From Acidobacteriota bacterium (GTDB lineage Bacteria > Acidobacteriota > Vicinamibacteria > Vicinamibacterales > UBA2999): a stretch of 5,899 bases of DNA. Shown piece after piece: positions 5,259 through 5,899 of the stretch. Below the pieces are notes generated by a model. It ran no database searches. It had not been told where the DNA came from and saw only the letters and a program-made list of their open reading frames with translations. The position numbers and the translations under genes were made by a program. Numbering within the stretch: the first letter of the stretch is position 1; every line of letters begins with the position of its first letter. Location: assembly GCA_947465275.1 (NCBI GenBank), contig CANIAI010000171.1:1-5899 (forward strand), given 5' to 3'.

Positions 5259-5899
5259 TCATCGGCCGGGCGGTTCCTCGTTGTAGTAGAAGGTGACGGT
5301 GAAGAACGCCTTGTCGGTCGGGTACTCCGGCGGCAGCGGGTCCACCGGGCTCGACGAGAGGATGGCGTTGAAGGCGGCGTTGTTGAAGGAGTCGATGCTC
5401 GACGGCTGGACGACGGTGACGTCGCTGATATGCCCGTCCTTCCAGATGTTGAACTGGATGACGACGTGGCCGCGGAAGGCCATTGCCGCCTGCGGCACGA
5501 ACCAGTTGCGCTTCACGCGCGACACGAACCGCCGCAGCCAGGGCCCGAACTCGACGCCCTTGGTGTCGAACTGGATCTGCGCGCCCGGGTCCTGGTTGCC
5601 CCCCTGCGGGTTGTCGAACGTCTGGTTCTGCACGTAGCGCTGCAGGTTGCGCAAGGCGTCGCCGAGCGCGCCCGAGGCGCGTGGCCGCTGCCGTTCGGGC
5701 GTCGTCGCGCGGGCGAGGCCGTCGTCGGCCGGCGGCAGCAGCCGCGGCTCGGTCGAGGTGACCTGCGGCGGCTCGGGTGACGGCGGCGTCGGTGATTGCG
5801 GGCCGCGTGCGCGGGCCGCCTCGGACGCGTCGTTCATCTCGGCCGAGTTCCCGCGCGAGAACGGCTGGCTGTTCGACGGGGTCGGCGCCCGGTCGACCG
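5259..5899 (-). CDS. TonB C-terminal-domain protein, 5' end outside window
   Basis: Probable TonB-family energy transducer linking an inner-membrane proton-driven motor to the outer membrane, or a related TonB C-terminal-domain protein. The 212 visible residues run open to the window edge, so the start, and any N-terminal membrane anchor, are not seen. An ATG at 5837 is internal rather than the real start: the frame stays open upstream and the sequence there is of the same Pro/Ser-rich linker type. Visible residues 35-56 are proline-rich, typical of a periplasm-spanning segment. The C-terminal domain (about 117-206) has the TonB pattern: GPWLRRFVSRVKRNWFVP, then GHVVIQFNIWKDGHISDVTV, then DSFNNAAFNAI, ending FFTVTFYYNEEPP. 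The gene lies 22 nt before miaA. Which transporter or ExbBD/TolQR motor it serves cannot be told from this window. Confidence 0.85.
   Translation of the reverse strand, partial: VDRAPTPSNSQPFSRGNSAEMNDASEAARARGPQSPTPPSPEPPQVTSTEPRLLPPADDGLARATTPERQRPRASGALGDALRNLQRYVQNQTFDNPQGGNQDPGAQIQFDTKGVEFGPWLRRFVSRVKRNWFVPQAAMAFRGHVVIQFNIWKDGHISDVTVVQPSSIDSFNNAAFNAILSSSPVDPLPPEYPTDKAFFTVTFYYNEEPPGR

Noticed and set aside
5254..5266. Short inverted repeat at the TonB-like stop codon
   Set aside because: Only four base pairs with a 5-nt loop form a realistic stem; too weak to call in GC-rich DNA.

Overview
The window is a compact, strongly GC-rich bacterial chromosomal segment. Eight genes all lie on the minus strand, with gaps of at most about 45 nt and two 17-nt overlaps. 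Read in the direction of transcription (from high to low coordinates), the order is: a TonB C-terminal-domain protein (5' end outside the window), miaA, hfq, deoB, dgt, a YceD/DUF177 protein, rpmF and plsX (3' end outside the window). The protein sequences and gene order resemble GC-rich Acidobacteriota, perhaps Vicinamibacteria-like. That placement rests on recollection of family sequences, not on a search.

Region 5899-4012 holds the TonB-like protein, the tRNA dimethylallyltransferase MiaA and the RNA chaperone Hfq. The miaA-hfq pair is a widespread neighbourhood, and here the hfq start lies inside the end of miaA. Region 3973-1747 holds phosphopentomutase (DeoB) and a dGTPase-type HD hydrolase (Dgt). 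Dgt starts at a TTG inside the end of deoB, behind a strong GGAGG. The two enzymes can be linked biochemically: Dgt releases deoxynucleosides, nucleoside phosphorylase makes deoxyribose-1-phosphate, and DeoB converts that to deoxyribose-5-phosphate.

Region 1701-1 holds the conserved yceD-rpmF-plsX set, which combines ribosome biogenesis (YceD, L32) with the first step of phospholipid synthesis (PlsX). The short gap in front of yceD contains a perfect TATAAT on the coding strand and an 8-bp hairpin abutting the Shine-Dalgarno sequence. This makes it the best candidate for an internal promoter with a regulated leader.

No RNA genes, mobile elements, CRISPR arrays, integrases or phage genes were seen, and no stretch over 300 bases lacks a gene. 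This is an ordinary housekeeping region. The observations worth following are small: the yceD leader, a hairpin between hfq and deoB where deoB lacks a visible Shine-Dalgarno, a perfect 10-bp hairpin inside plsX, and the translational-coupling overlaps. I found no evidence for a new biological system.
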